64,000 nt of DNA, taken from the NCBI GenBank assembly GCA_028564925.1, contig CM053033.1:112963252-113027251 (forward strand). Direction: 5' to 3'. Both the position numbers and the translations under genes were made by a program. Under the pieces are notes generated by a model. The model saw only the letters and a list, made by a program, of their open reading frames with translations, was not told the DNA's origin and did no database searches. Shown piece after piece: positions 1-10,669 of this stretch. Within the stretch, counting starts at the first letter, position 1, and every line of letters begins with the position of its first letter. This DNA comes from Lithobates sylvaticus (lineage: Eukaryota; Chordata; Amphibia; Anura; Ranidae).

Positions 1-415
1 GTGGTTTGGACCAACATCCGACCGTGTGTACGCTCCATCGGACCAACTTTTTCCAGGTTGCATCGGACTTTTGTTGGCTGTGCGAACGGACCAACTTTCT
101 GCCAACAAAAGTCCGAAGGACAAAAGTCCGAACGTGTGTATGCAGTACCAACTGACTTTTGTCCACAGTACAAACACGCATGCTCAGAACCAATGCAAAA
201 GATCAGACAACAATATAGAAGTTGACCAAAGGTGGCGCTGGAGTATTCGAACGTCCTCTTTTGAAGTGTCGTCAGTACGTTGAAACGTCACTACGTTCGT
301 GTTGGTTGTCTCAAAAGTCCGACCGTGTGTATGCAGTACCAACTTGAGGGCCAACGCCCTTTGGACAAAAGTCCAAGGGAAAGTTGGTCCACGGTCCGAC
401 CGTGTGTATGGGGCT
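1..415. repeat. Harbinger-type MITE, right part, cut by window edge
   Basis: The stretch is full of the motif GTCCGACCGTGTGTATG and its complements and ends in CCGTGTGTATGGGGCT followed by TTA. The same terminal word occurs at 36401-36756 and 63158-63506, which have both ends and 3-bp TTA or TAA duplications. That duplication is the PIF/Harbinger signature. The left terminus lies outside the window or is lost. It has no coding capacity; short open frames on both strands are by-products. Confidence 0.7.
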
Positions 416-950
416 TTATACATACCAAATGTTCATGTGCAACCTTGGCTGTTGGGACTGATACCTGACAATGCTCAGGTAAGGTGACACAAATCACCTT
501 TACAGTACCTGCCAATACTTGTTGCCCAACCATTTCAGACGATATCTCTATGATGCTGTCTCAATACCTCCCATTACATCTACGTGTTTTTTTCACTTCT
601 TACAGCCATCACGCTAAATCCGGGTCTCTGGGCCTCCTTTGGCAGGTGCAGGGAACATATAGGACGCCCTTTGTTGCCGAACCGGTCCTCCCCGGAGGGT
701 CTGTATGTGCATGCTGAACCTTTTCCACTCTAGGAGGGGGTTGTTTGATGGACACTCAGCCATAGGCCCAGGAATGCTAGCAGGACGCCAAAGCAGCCAC
801 CTTACCCTGTTTTTTCTCTACCAGGTTTCTAAATTTCCCAAAGGAATCCTCTTCCTTTCTGGGTTTTAATAATTGGATGCCCCCATAGGAGCTCAAGACA
901 TCAGATAGGGTCAGTACAACTAATATTAATTACTATTAATGCAAAGATCA
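416..950. other. No gene or known repeat seen
   Basis: Unique-looking sequence. Short open frames show no domain, codon pattern or homology that I recognise. Confidence 0.5.
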
Positions 951-1300
951 ATATGCTATCTCCCACCAATACTATGATTGTGAGTGCATATATCCTATTT
1001 TGCATATATTTCATTGTAATTTTTCTTTCTAGATCACAAATACATAAATGTGCCTACCCTAAAGTTTTCTCCCTGAAGAAGAGTCAAAAAATCTCGAAAC
1101 GCGTCGGAGCACTACGCACATTTTTGTTGTTTGTATCAACATCTATGTCATAGTTTTCTTTTCCTATGTTGTTTTTTTGCATCCTCTGTATTTTTACATG
1201 TATGTGGTATGTTCATATATCTTTGTGGATTTGCTAATCCTACCTTTAAAAAAAAACCCCCGCTTATCTTGATGTCAAATAAATACTTATTTAAACCCTA
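951..1300 (+). repeat. Penelope-like terminal-region fragment
   Basis: An AT-rich, non-coding stretch containing the hammerhead motif at 1073-1105 and a later AATAAA-like tail near 1278. Its layout (T-rich stretch, ribozyme core, T-rich tail) resembles the 3' region of the PLE at 10646-16747. The link to PLEs is inference; boundaries are approximate. Confidence 0.45.
1073..1105 (+). ncRNA. Hammerhead ribozyme motif (type I, minimal stem III)
   Basis: All conserved boxes are present in order: CTGAAGA (fits CUGANGA) at 1073-1079, then GAAAC at 1096-1100, then GCGTC. Stem II is GAG/CTC around an A-rich loop. Stem III is the tiny AC/GU closure seen in PLE hammerheads, placing cleavage after GUC at 1105. 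Stem I is supplied by CTCC just upstream pairing with GGAG just downstream. Family knowledge: Penelope-like elements carry such motifs in their terminal repeats. Activity is untested. Confidence 0.65.
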
Positions 1301-2204
1301 AAATATATGTAAGCGTTCTCTCCCTTCTAAAAATCCCCAAGAGGAATACATTTTGTACCAAGGAGAAAGAGGTGGGAGCCAGTGTAGCACGAGGCTACTT
1401 GCTGTACGCACAGAGGTGCTGAGAATCTGGTCTGTGGGAGACAGACCAAGGCCCTAAAGTGTAAGGCCTGAGCTGGAGAGCTGCGTTTACAAGCCAGGGG
1501 GGCTGAAATTCCATTACTTTGGTAGCAGGACTGAAATACTGAAATACTGAATACCCCTGCAAGGGAATCTTCTGTGTTTGTTTTGAACTTTCTTTTAAAT
1601 AAAAGTGGGCAAAACCAGCCCTAAAATGGATAAAAGCGACTGGTGATGTCCTTAAAGCGCTACACTTGGAGTGAACCCCTGACAATACATACATACATGT
1701 TTTATGAATTAGCAAGAAGGATGCCTAGTGTGGAAATGCCCAGCCTCCAATGAAGAGACCAGGGGGTCTAAGGCAGTTGAGATAAACATAACCTCTGAAC
1801 AGGGTCTTGTAATGTTTGTTCCCTGCACCCAGTAATATGTTGGATTTGGGAGGCAAGAAAGTATATGTTGTGGTTAGGGACTACCAATCCTCCATCTTAT
1901 TTTGGTAGCTGGAGCACCTTTAACTCAATTATGGGCCTTCTTCCCTTCCAGATGAGATCCCTAAACATAACATCTATTTTCTGAATAACTTTTGGGATAT
2001 CCATATGGGAGCATTATGAAGGATATATAACAGTTGTATCATCCACACCATTTTAACTGCCTACAACAGTGAAGGGTAGTTTGCACTAAGCTCTCTGATT
2101 CTTCACCATCTGATTAATCTGATCTGGTCAATATTCAGGGTAACATAGTCTGACACTGAAGAGGAAATGTAAATCCCTAGATATTTAAAAGATGAGTGCT
2201 GCTA
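1301..2204. other. No gene seen; possible old LTR-like tail
   Basis: A stretch near 1380-1690 ends in a T-rich region with AATAAA (about 1599) and may be an eroded retroelement terminus, but no ends or duplications can be defined. The rest is unassigned. Confidence 0.35.
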
Positions 2205-2770
2205 AAATTCGGAAAATCCAAAAATCTGAAAAATCGAAAATACGAAAGAACAAAGATCCAAAAATAATAACCAACTAACTAATAATACCTAACTATTAAA
2301 TTATAGGTATTGGAAATTCCTTTAAAATGTGGCTGTTAGTGATCGTAACGAATACGGATTTATCTGAAGTTATAAATTATCAGAAAATAACGTATGCTGC
2401 ATCTAAACAAATGGAATGTAACGAATTAATAATAATAAAAAGGGTTTTATTATTACTTATTATTAATTTGTTACGTTCCAGTCGTTTAGATGTGGCATTA
2501 GTCATTTTGGATAATTCGTAAATTCAGATAAATTTGTATTTTTACGTTTACCAACAGCCAAAGTTGAAAGGAAATTCCAATACCTATAATTTAATAGTTA
2601 GTAATAATTATTATTAGCTAGTTGTTGTTTTGGATTTTCGAATTTCCGGATTTTCGTTCTTTCAAATTTTTCGTTTTTGGAAAAGTTCGTTAATTTTCCG
2701 AATTAACAAATTTGTTGAATTTCGTTGAAAAATGAATTTGGAACGAAAAAAAAGTGCACATGTCTACTAC
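2205..2770. repeat. AT-rich foldback repeat (imperfect palindrome)
   Basis: Left-arm words such as AATCCAAAAATC, ACTATTAAATTATAGGTATTGG and CATCTAAAC return in reverse complement on the right (CCAATACCTATAATTTAATAGT, GTTTAGATG). The symmetry centre lies near 2447 in AATAATAAT / ATTATTATT. Arms are about 230 bp and clearly diverged. No coding frame. It is probably a MITE or foldback element; no target duplication could be fixed. Confidence 0.6.
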
Positions 2771-3115
2771 AATCCTTTCCTCTTCTAGTACCTCGACACT
2801 TACCCTTTCCAAGTACTCTAAACCTTCCCTTCTTCTAGCACTTTGACCTTTACCTCCCGTAGTACTTTGACCTTACCTTTCTTCTAGTACTTTGATCCTT
2901 CTTCTCTTTTAAGCCTGGGTTCAGACCAGTGTGGTGCGAATTGAATGTCCGGCGTGACTGCGCACTGAAACGTCTGTTGTTCTGCGGTTTGTCAGCATTT
3001 TTAGCTTGCCAAGCACTTTTTCTGATTGTCTGGCTGCTTATAAAACCTGGGATGTTTGTGTACACTTCCTGGTTGTCCAGGAGTCTGTAGTGTGTGTTTT
3101 GTGTTTCTTTGCAAA

Positions 3116-6100
3116 ATGTGTGCTGCTCTGCCTATGATAATGCCAACAGTTGTTGCTGCAACAGCAGCAATCTTGCTTGAAGAAGAGAATAGGAGAAGGA
3201 TGAGGAGAAGAAGAAGAAGATACTGGGTTCATCCCATCATTGCAAATCGTGAAGAAAGTGGCCAGTTCATGATCTTGTATGGGCACCTCCGTGGGCATGA
3301 AGAAAAACGTTTCAATTTCACACGCATGTCAATAAGTAGGTGAGTAATTTTTCATCCAAACCATACTTTATTTGTAGCCATTGATGTATAGTGTGTTTTA
3401 TATTTTCAAGACACAAGTCCATCCAGTCTAACCTATGTGTGATTATGTGATTATGTCATTCTAAGATTATTGTAACTAAAATACAAACTGTACATTATTT
3501 GAGCATGCAGCCTAAAGGGCACAAAGTGAGCGTCAGCTAGCACCCCCCTCCTGGTGCAAACCAGGTCATATGCCCTTAACATGTGTTTTTGGATATTTTA
3601 CCCCCCAAACACCTTGGCCCAAATGTGCTGGTGACAAGGTGCTTTGTGGGTGGTGGTCTTGCCATGCATCTTTGTTTAGCATTTTGGTATCAGACAATTG
3701 TTAGTGTTAGATTAAAAGGCCAGTGGCTTCTTCTCTGTTGAAATGAGGACCCATATGAATTTTTTTTTTTTTTGCCACTTATTGAATTTTTTTTTACTTA
3801 GTTTAACGAATTGCTTGGCTTAATCTCCCCTCGCTTGAAGCGTCAGAACACGTGCTTCAGAACAAGTATCCAGCCTGCTGAAAGATTATTGATCACATTA
3901 AGGTAATTTTCAACACTCATGTCCTTTGTCATGTGATTTATTGACCATGTAATCTAATGTTTTTTTATGTTTTTTTTACCTGGGTATTTGTAAAAATATG
4001 ACGGCACAAAAAATGGTGGAATAATTATTTATTCACGTATCATAAAATATGATAAAAATATAAACTTTACCCATGTATAAAACATAAATTTACTCTGAAA
4101 TAACTTAAAAAATAAACTTGCCTGTCAAGTAGGCCTCTTCCATGTTGTTTTATCAAAATGTGTCATGTTGGTTCTTAACCTTGAACAGACCTCATCACAG
4201 ATTCTGATATGTTTTTGGGAAAGGGGCCTCATAGGAGTATTGAGTTGCGGAAGCTGGGTCATCACTGGCAGTGTGGAGAGCAGGCCTAGCCTCCCCATGT
4301 TGACTTGGCACATACATACCCTGAGTTTGGGGGGGGGGGGGCCCTAATTGAAGGAAGTGGGGATGGGATGGGATAGGGAAGGTTACTGTGTGGCACTTCA
4401 TATCTGGAGATTGGCTTGTCATAACTTGAGGGATATGATGGTGGATTATAGGGGTAAGGATGGTGTTGCTGCTCAGGGTAGTGCATGTATCTTGGGTAGT
4501 TAAGGGGAGGTCTTGGTTGGGGCACATTTGGGTATTTAAATGCAGCTTCTTCCTGTGGCTGGGAGAGGGAGTGCAGCATTTTTGCTATATTTTTGCGCAT
4601 TTCATAGTAACGCTCTGGGGGTACCTTTTTAATTAGTGGTACAAAACTGAGCGCCAGGATTGTATCGGGACATAAAAATGCATCCACCTTTTCTGTCATG
4701 TTTTTTAACATTTCTAATAAGCGCTCACTTAGGTCAGGTTGGGATAGTGCTAGGCGCCTCCGTGGCACTTTGCCAGGCTGAACAATGTGTGCAGGAGCAG
4801 AGGATGTCCCAGGGACAGCCTCTGCCACTGCACATTGTTCATCTGGATTAGTTTCCCAGAGATTGGAAGATGTTTGGATTAGTGATAAATCCTCTGTGTC
4901 TTCTGGAATATCAATGGGTGCTTCCTCCTCTGTTTGTTGTTCTAGTTCTTCATCAAAAATATCTTGCTCCTCCCAACTAGATTCTGTCCTGTTTTATATT
5001 GTAAAAATGTCAAAAATTAACTAGGCATATTCATTGGTAACAGATTGTGCGATACATAGATGATCTAGATCAAAACTTACTCCCTCATCTCCACAATGGG
5101 TTGCAGAAAATCCAAGTCCCTGCCAAACATATAGGGTACCCTAGGCGCTGCCCCCGAGCCACTCCTTGTTTCTTTGAGGTGCCGCATATATTTTCTGTAA
5201 GCATCACGCATGCTACGCCATCTTGTCTGTAAGTAGTGCACTGAAAAATATATAACAACATAATTGTAATTTTTTTTTTTTTTTTTTTATAGGTACTTAG
5301 CAACAGGAAATTCCTTTAGAAGTTTGCACTATGAATTCAAGGTTGGAAAATCAACGATTAGTGGCATTGTTCATGCTACCTGCCTAGTCATATGGGAAGA
5401 ACTGAAGGATATGGTTATGAAGAAGCCCAAAAAACAAGAATGGTTGATGGTAGCGGACCTATTCTGGGAGCGATGCAACTTCCCCAACTGTCTTGGAGCC
5501 ATTGATGGCAAACATGTACGCATCCTCAAGCCTCCAGCTAGTGGGAGCCAATATTTTAATTATAAAAAATATTTTTCGTTGGTATTAATGGCAGTGGCAG
5601 ACGCAAATTATAAATTTATTTATATTGATGTAGGTTCTTATGGCAGCAGCTCAGATTCTAGTGTATTTTCACATTCCTCATTTGGCCGCATGCTGCGTGA
5701 CAATACACTAGACTTGCCCAATGATTCTCCCCTGCCAGGGACTACAGAGCCTCTCCTCCCACATGTATTTGTCGGAGATGAAGCTTTCGCACTTTCCCAG
5801 AACATGCTCAGGCCTTTTTCAAGTCGCTCTCTGACAACTGAAAAAAGAGTGTTTAATTATAGGCTGACTAGGGCACGACGAGTAGTAGAATGTGCATTTG
5901 GAATTCTTTGCAATAAGTGGAGATTCTTGCATACTTCTATCAACTTCAGTATTGATCATGCGATCAGTGCGATTAAAGCAGCCTGTGCACTGCACAACTA
6001 TGTGCGTGAAAGAGATGGGTTTCTTTTTGAGGATTCTCTGAGCCATAACATGGAGGCAGCACATTTGAATATTACTAGGGGCACCACTACTGGTACACTT

Positions 6101-6175
6101 ATTCGTGATGAATTTAAGAATTTTTTTTTGTCACCAGCTGGGGAGGTGCCTTGGCAGATGAATTCTATTGACTAA
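3116..6175 (+). CDS. HARBI1-like Harbinger transposase, three exons
   Basis: DDE nuclease of the HARBI1/DDE_Tnp_4 family, expected to cut and join Harbinger ends with the help of the element's MADF protein. Exon 1 is 3116-3339 (starts MCAALPMIMPT, basic RRRMRRRRRR stretch, donor GTGAGT). Exon 2 is 3802-3902 (FNELLGLISPRL...AERLLITLR). Exon 3 is 5293-6175 and opens with YLATGNSFRSLHYEF. Catalytic residues are visible in exon 3: D in GAIDGKH, D in GSYGSSSDSSVF, and E in RRVVECAFGILCNKWRF. Total length of about 400 residues is normal for the family. The exon 2-3 phase fits exactly. The exon 1-2 junction is off by one base with the obvious splice sites, so either another site is used or this copy has a small defect. 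An AATAAA lies at 6273-6278. Intron 2 contains two exons of the opposite-strand gene. Confidence 0.8.
3408..3480 (-). repeat. CR1-type LINE tail fragment (weak)
   Basis: The words GACACAAGTCCATCCAGTCT AACC resemble the CR1 3' end at 36960 and 35690 (ACACAAGTCCATCTAGTTCA). It lies inside intron 1 of the Harbinger transposase, so it may be a later insertion. Confidence 0.3.
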
Positions 6176-6745
6176 AAAAAAAATATGTATTTGTTTTCTT
6201 TATGTAAAGACATGATAATATAATGCTAAGTGTGCTGTATGAAAAATGTTTGCTGTAATTTTGGCCATGACAAATAAAACTTTTTTATCTCACATTTGTG
6301 GTGTATATCATATTACTAACCTTACAAATTCTAAGAATATGCATTTATTTAGGGACTCCTCCGTCGCTAAATAAAGCTGTTACGTGCACAATGTTTACAG
6401 CATGTGACCTGGTACAGATTTGGGGGTGACCATATGCTGTCTGTTCAAATCTAATAAATTAAATACATGTACACCATATAAAAAATACAGGACAGCATCT
6501 ACAGGTAGTGAAAGGTAATAAAAAAACTTACATTTGCCAGCCTAAACTTGGGAAGAGCACCTGCTCCACTCTGGCAAGAGGTCTCTGGCAATTTCCTGCC
6601 ATGCACGTTTTTTTATAACGTTGTCCTTATATTTAGGATGCCGGGTGTCATAAATCATCGGTTTTTCCCTCGCAAGTCTGATCAACTCTTCACAATCCAC
6701 AGATTCTTTCGCCTTTGATGACACTTTTCGTCCTCTTTTCGCCAT
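4286..6745 (-). CDS. Harbinger MADF/Myb-like DNA-binding protein, three exons
   Basis: The second Harbinger protein. In this family it binds transposon ends and helps bring the transposase to the nucleus. On the minus strand, exon 1 is 6745-6532 (MAKRGRKVSSKAKES, then MADF start CEELIRLAREKPMIYD and AWQEIARDLLPEW). Exon 2 is 5226-5081 (TRWRSMRDAYRKYM, the rest of the MADF helix bundle). Exon 3 is 4988-4286 (acidic linker WEEQDIFDEELEQQTEEE, a BESS-like block near DLSERLLEMLKNMTEK, then a Pro/Tyr-rich tail). The exon 2-3 splice phase fits. Exon 1 to the strong donor at 6531 has one extra base, with a TAG at 6542-6544; a weak donor just before that stop would keep frame. The transposase exon 3 lies wholly inside intron 1 of this gene. 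A TTTATT at 4028-4033 may serve as its poly(A) signal. Confidence 0.75.
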
Positions 6746-6946
6746 GCTGGTTCCAGTCCGGATTTCAAAACACACAGACCCTTCCCTTCTTCTAGTACTT
6801 TGACCACTCCCCTTTTCTACGAGTTTGACTTTTCTGCTCTTCCAGCATGTTGATCACTTTTCTTTTTGCTCACTTTGATTCTTCTTAGCATCTAGTACTT
6901 TGACCCCTCCCCCTTGTAGTATTTTGACTACTCCTCTCCTTCAATA

Positions 6947-7726
6947 GTCAGAGAACTCACAGTGCTAATGCCCGTCTCCGTGCAGCAGTGGCTAGTTCCC
7001 ATTTCGCTAATGCCAATGGGCATACGCTGTGTCCCCGACAGAGGTGAACGAGTTCCATAACGAATGTGCGCACTCGCGCACCCATGCGAACGTGTGTGCA
7101 CACTCGTGCACCCATGCGAACGTGTGTGCGCACTCGCGCACGCACATTCGCGTCCGTCAATCCTGGCACATGGCGCCCTATATAAACAGAGTCTCTGCCT
7201 GATACCAGTGCTGGATCGTCTTCAGCTTGTTCCTGAGTTCCTGATTGCTGTTTGACCTGTTACCTTGCTCCTGACAAACCTGGCTTCCTTGATCATTCTT
7301 CTGCCTGTTATCTACCTCTACTGATTATACAGACCTCGGCTTGGATTCTCTATTACGGCTCCGCTTCCTGATTCTGTACCTCGCTGCCAGCCCGTTGCCA
7401 ACCTCTGCCTGTTCTTGACTACGAACTTGCCTTCCATTTATGTACCTTGTTGCCAGCCAGTTGCCAACCTTAACCTGTTCCTGAAGTTGCAGTTGTTCCT
7501 GAATCCATACCTACCTGCCTGGCTCCCGCTGAACAGTTCTGGTGATCAGTCTTCACGCCTTTCTCTGAGAGGATCCTGTATCTCCAAGCTCCAGCCTTCA
7601 GCCTGCAGGCACCTGCACCCTTTTGTTGCCCCAGCACTCCCTGTCGCCACTACCAGGGGTGTTGAGACCTGAACTGTGCAAGAGGCCCCCCTCAGCATTT
7701 CGGACTCCGCCAAAAGGTACGTGACA
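6947..7726 (+). mobile_element. Solo LTR, Ty3/gypsy type (fossil)
   Basis: Ends in GGTACGTGACA, the same terminus as the LTRs at 12132-13782 and 42612-43412, and shares their layout: a CpG-rich tandem block (about 29-30 bp, three copies, 7065-7150), a TATATAAA box at 7180, then a C/T-rich downstream half. It is about 780 bp and flanked by minisatellite on both sides. The left end is worn and no 5-bp duplication can be confirmed. Confidence 0.65.
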
Positions 7727-8094
7727 GTTGGACTCTTCCCATCTTTTAGTATTTTTGCCACTATCCTCTTCTATTAATTTGACTCTTCCCCTTTTTGAGT
7801 ACCCTTTCCTTCTTGGAGCAATTTGATTTGTAGCCTCTTCTAACACTTTTGTCCTTGTACTTATCTAGTACCTTGACTCTTCCCCTCTTCTAGTACGGTA
7901 CTTTAAACATTCCCTTTTTCCAGTAATTTAATCTTTACCCCTCCAAGTACTTTGACCCTAGTATTTTGATTAATCCCCTCTTCAAGTACTTTAACTCTAC
8001 CCTGCTTCTAGTACTTTGAGGCTTCCCCTCTCACAATAGTTTGATCTTTCCCCTCTTTTAGAACTTTGATCCTTCCTGCTTTAAAGTGGTTGTA

Positions 8095-8530
8095 AACCCT
8101 TTTGTGTGACTTTTACCGTAAGGTAAGCCTAGAATAAGGCTTACCTATAGGTAGTGGAAATATCTCCTAAACGTGCGCCGTTTAGGAGATATTTCACTTG
8201 TAGTGCGCCGATGTCCTCATCGGCGCATGCGCTGTGAAGAAACGGACCACTGTGCCGTTTTTTTCCCCAGGGTGTGCCGTGACTAACGGCTACTGCGCGG
8301 GAGTGACATCACACGTCACTGGCCAGTCACAGAGCCGGAGTCCACTGCCCCGAAAAGGAAGGGGGGCGAAGATGGATGCGGCCTGCACAGGGGACAGCGC
8401 GGGCTTCGTTTGCAGATAAGTGTCATATAATGGGCTAGTATGCGATGCATACTAGCCCATTATGCTATTAAATTGGAGGCCTTGCGGTGAGCAAAAGAGG
8501 AAGTAAAACCCATTGGGGTTTACTTCCTCT
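8095..8530. repeat. TTAA-flanked MITE with internal hairpins
   Basis: TTAA stands at 8091-8094 and 8531-8534. The ends are related (AGTGGTTGTAAACCC against AGAGGAAGTAAACCCC in reverse). Inside are three hairpins: GGTAAGCCT/AGGCTTACC, ATCTCCTAAAC/GTTTAGGAGAT and ATAATGGGCTAGTATGC with its complement. TTAA targeting points to piggyBac-type or similar mobilisation. It interrupts the minisatellite. Non-coding. Confidence 0.65.
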
Positions 8531-8975
8531 TTAATTACCTTCAGCCTTCCCTCTTTTAGTATCTGATCCTTCCTCTCTTCTAGTACTTTGTCTATTCCTC
8601 TCTTTTAGAACTTTGATCACCCCCCTCTTCTATCACTTTGACCCTTCTCCTCTTCAGTTATTTTCACTTTACCCTCTTCTTGTGCTTTGGCCTTGCCTTG
8701 TTTTTGCGCTTTTTTTCCTTATCTCTTCTATTACTTTGACCCTTCCGTTCTTCTTGTAATTTGTCCCTCCCCCTTTTTTCAATAGTTTGACCTACCTTTC
8801 TACCTTTCTAGTAGCACGTATGACCCTTCCCTTCTTCTAGCAGTTTGACCTTTCCTTTTTATAGTATTTTGACCTTTCTTTCTTCTAGCATTTCGATTCC
8901 TACTTATTCTAGTATTGTTACTACTTCCCTCTTTAAATACTTTGACCCTACCCTTCATCTACTGCCACCATGATC

Positions 8976-9404
8976 ATTTCCTCTTTGTGCCTAACATTTT
9001 CTATCAGTGTTTTTGCAGTGAAATGCATTTTTAAGAAATTATTCTACTCATCCCTAGTAAAAACACCCTGTCCCTGTCTATTAATTGCTCCCCCGTGTCA
9101 CATGTGATTCCAATGCTATAAGTGGTCATCAGAAAGCCTGCCTTGATATTTGCCACTAAATGTCATTTAGTTAGGGCTTACATCAACCTAAAAGAGACAT
9201 GCAGGCATACCTAACACGTTTGGCTAGAAGAGTACTTCAGTGGCAGGTTCCTATAATTTTGTATGAGTCTGTTTGAATATGAGTAGTAATAACATTCAAA
9301 AAACTCACATAGAACAAATCCTAGGCAATTTACACCTTCTGCTGTTTGATCCTTAGCAGATTTTTTTCCCAAAGTATATTTTTTATGTTTATTTGAAGTA
9401 TTTA
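8976..9404. other. No gene or repeat identified
   Basis: AT-rich sequence without a supported feature. One 67-codon open frame on the minus strand has no recognisable content. Confidence 0.5.
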
Positions 9405-10035
9405 CATTGCTCAAAATAATTTAAAATAACACTTTTTAATCAGAGTATAGCATCAAGTCAATTAAATTCCTGGGATATTGATCTAGTCAGTTAAGAAGTA
9501 GAGGGGGTTGTAAATCTGTTTCAGCTGCTTTTGTGTTAATGAAATTAGCAACAGGTGCACTAGATGAGCAACAATGAGACGACCTCCAAAACAGGAATGG
9601 TTTTACAGGAGGAGTCCACAGAATTTTTTTTCCCTACCCCTCTTTACTAACTGTTTTTCACTCGTTTTGCATTTGGCTAGGGTCGGTGTCACTACTGGTA
9701 GTTTTGCTGTGTGATCCAGCACAGTCTCAAGAGCATGGAGGAGATTCCAGGAGACAGGCAGTTACTCTAGGGAAGCTGGACAGGGCTGTAGAAGGCCTTA
9801 ACCCTTCAGCAGGACAGGTATCTGCTCCTTTGTGCAAGGAGGAACAGGATGAGCACTGCCAGAACTCTACAAAATGACTTCCACCAGGCCACTGTATGAA
9901 TGTCTCTGTTCAAACAATCAGAAACAGACTTCATGAGGGTGGCCTGAGGGCCCGACATCCTCTAATAGGCCCTGTGCTTACTGCCCGGCATTTGCCATTG
10001 AACACCAGAATTGGTAGGTCCGCCACTGGAGCCCT

Positions 10036-10560
10036 GTGGTTTTCACAGATGAGAGCAAATTCACCCTGAGCACATGTGACAGACATGAAAGGGTCTGGAG
10101 AAGCCGTGGGAAACCTTATGCTGTCTGTAACATCATTCAGCATGACCGGTTTGTTGGTGGGTCAGTGATAGTCTGGGGAGGCATATCCATGGAGGGATGC
10201 AAAGACCTCTACGGGCTAGACAATGGCACCCTGACTGCCATTAGGTATCAGGTTGAAATCCTTGGACCCATTGTCAGATGCTATGCTGGTGCAGTAGGTC
10301 CTGGATTCCTCCTGCTGCACGACAATGCCCGACTTCATGTGACGAGAGTATGCAGCAAGTTCCTGTAGGATGAAGGAATTGATACCACTGAATGACCCCA
10401 ATGCTCACCTGACCTAAATCTAATAGAACATCTCTGGAACATTATGTTTCGGTCCATCCGACGCCACCAGGTTGCACCTCAGTCTGTTCAGGAGCTCAGT
10501 GATGCCCTGGTCCAGATCTGGGAGGAAATACCCCAGGACACCCATCGGTCATCTCATTAG
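10036..10560 (+). pseudogene. Tc1 transposase remnant (catalytic domain)
   Basis: A DDE transposase of the Tc1/mariner superfamily. It shows FTDESKFTLSTC (first D), GGSVIVWGGISMEG, FLLLHDNARLHV (second D) and, after a stop at 10366, NLIEHLWN (third acidic residue E). A second stop follows near 10558. The N-terminal helix-turn-helix part is mostly missing: near 9700 the 5' region jumps from TCACTACTGGTAG to TTTTGCTGTGTG, where the family has about 100 bp more. The catalytic residues survive but the gene cannot make a full protein. It belongs to the split Tc1 at 9405-16913. Confidence 0.8.
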
Positions 10561-10669
10561 GAGAATGCCCTGACATTTTCAGGCATGCATACAAGCACGT
10601 GGGGGCCATACAAACTACTGAATACCATTTTGAGTTGCTGTAATGGGCCCCCCCCCCAATATAGCGGAG

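Larger units (their letters stand above)
2921..6785 (+). mobile_element. Two-gene PIF/Harbinger DNA transposon
   Basis: Carries a HARBI1-like nuclease gene on the plus strand and a MADF (Myb-like) protein gene on the minus strand, the standard pair for autonomous Harbinger elements. The ends are weakly inverted: GGGTTCAGACC...GTCCGG on the left and CCGGATTTCAAAACACAC...CCC on the right. They sit directly against minisatellite units on both sides, which supports insertion into that array. Exact termini and the target duplication are uncertain by a few bases. Confidence 0.75.
2771..8975. repeat. Degenerate minisatellite, unit about CTTCCCCTCTTCTAGTACTT TGAC, split by insertions
   Basis: Variants of the roughly 24-bp unit run at 2771-2915, 6786-6945, 7727-8090 and 8535-8975. 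The gaps between these blocks are filled by the Harbinger element, a solo LTR and a TTAA MITE. The blocks have the same unit and strand, so they are best read as one former array. Units are heavily diverged in length and sequence, which suggests an old array. Confidence 0.75.

Noticed and set aside
7064-7255. Frame with MCALAHPCERVCT repeats
   Set aside because: It is the CpG-rich tandem in the solo LTR and is also open on the reverse strand.
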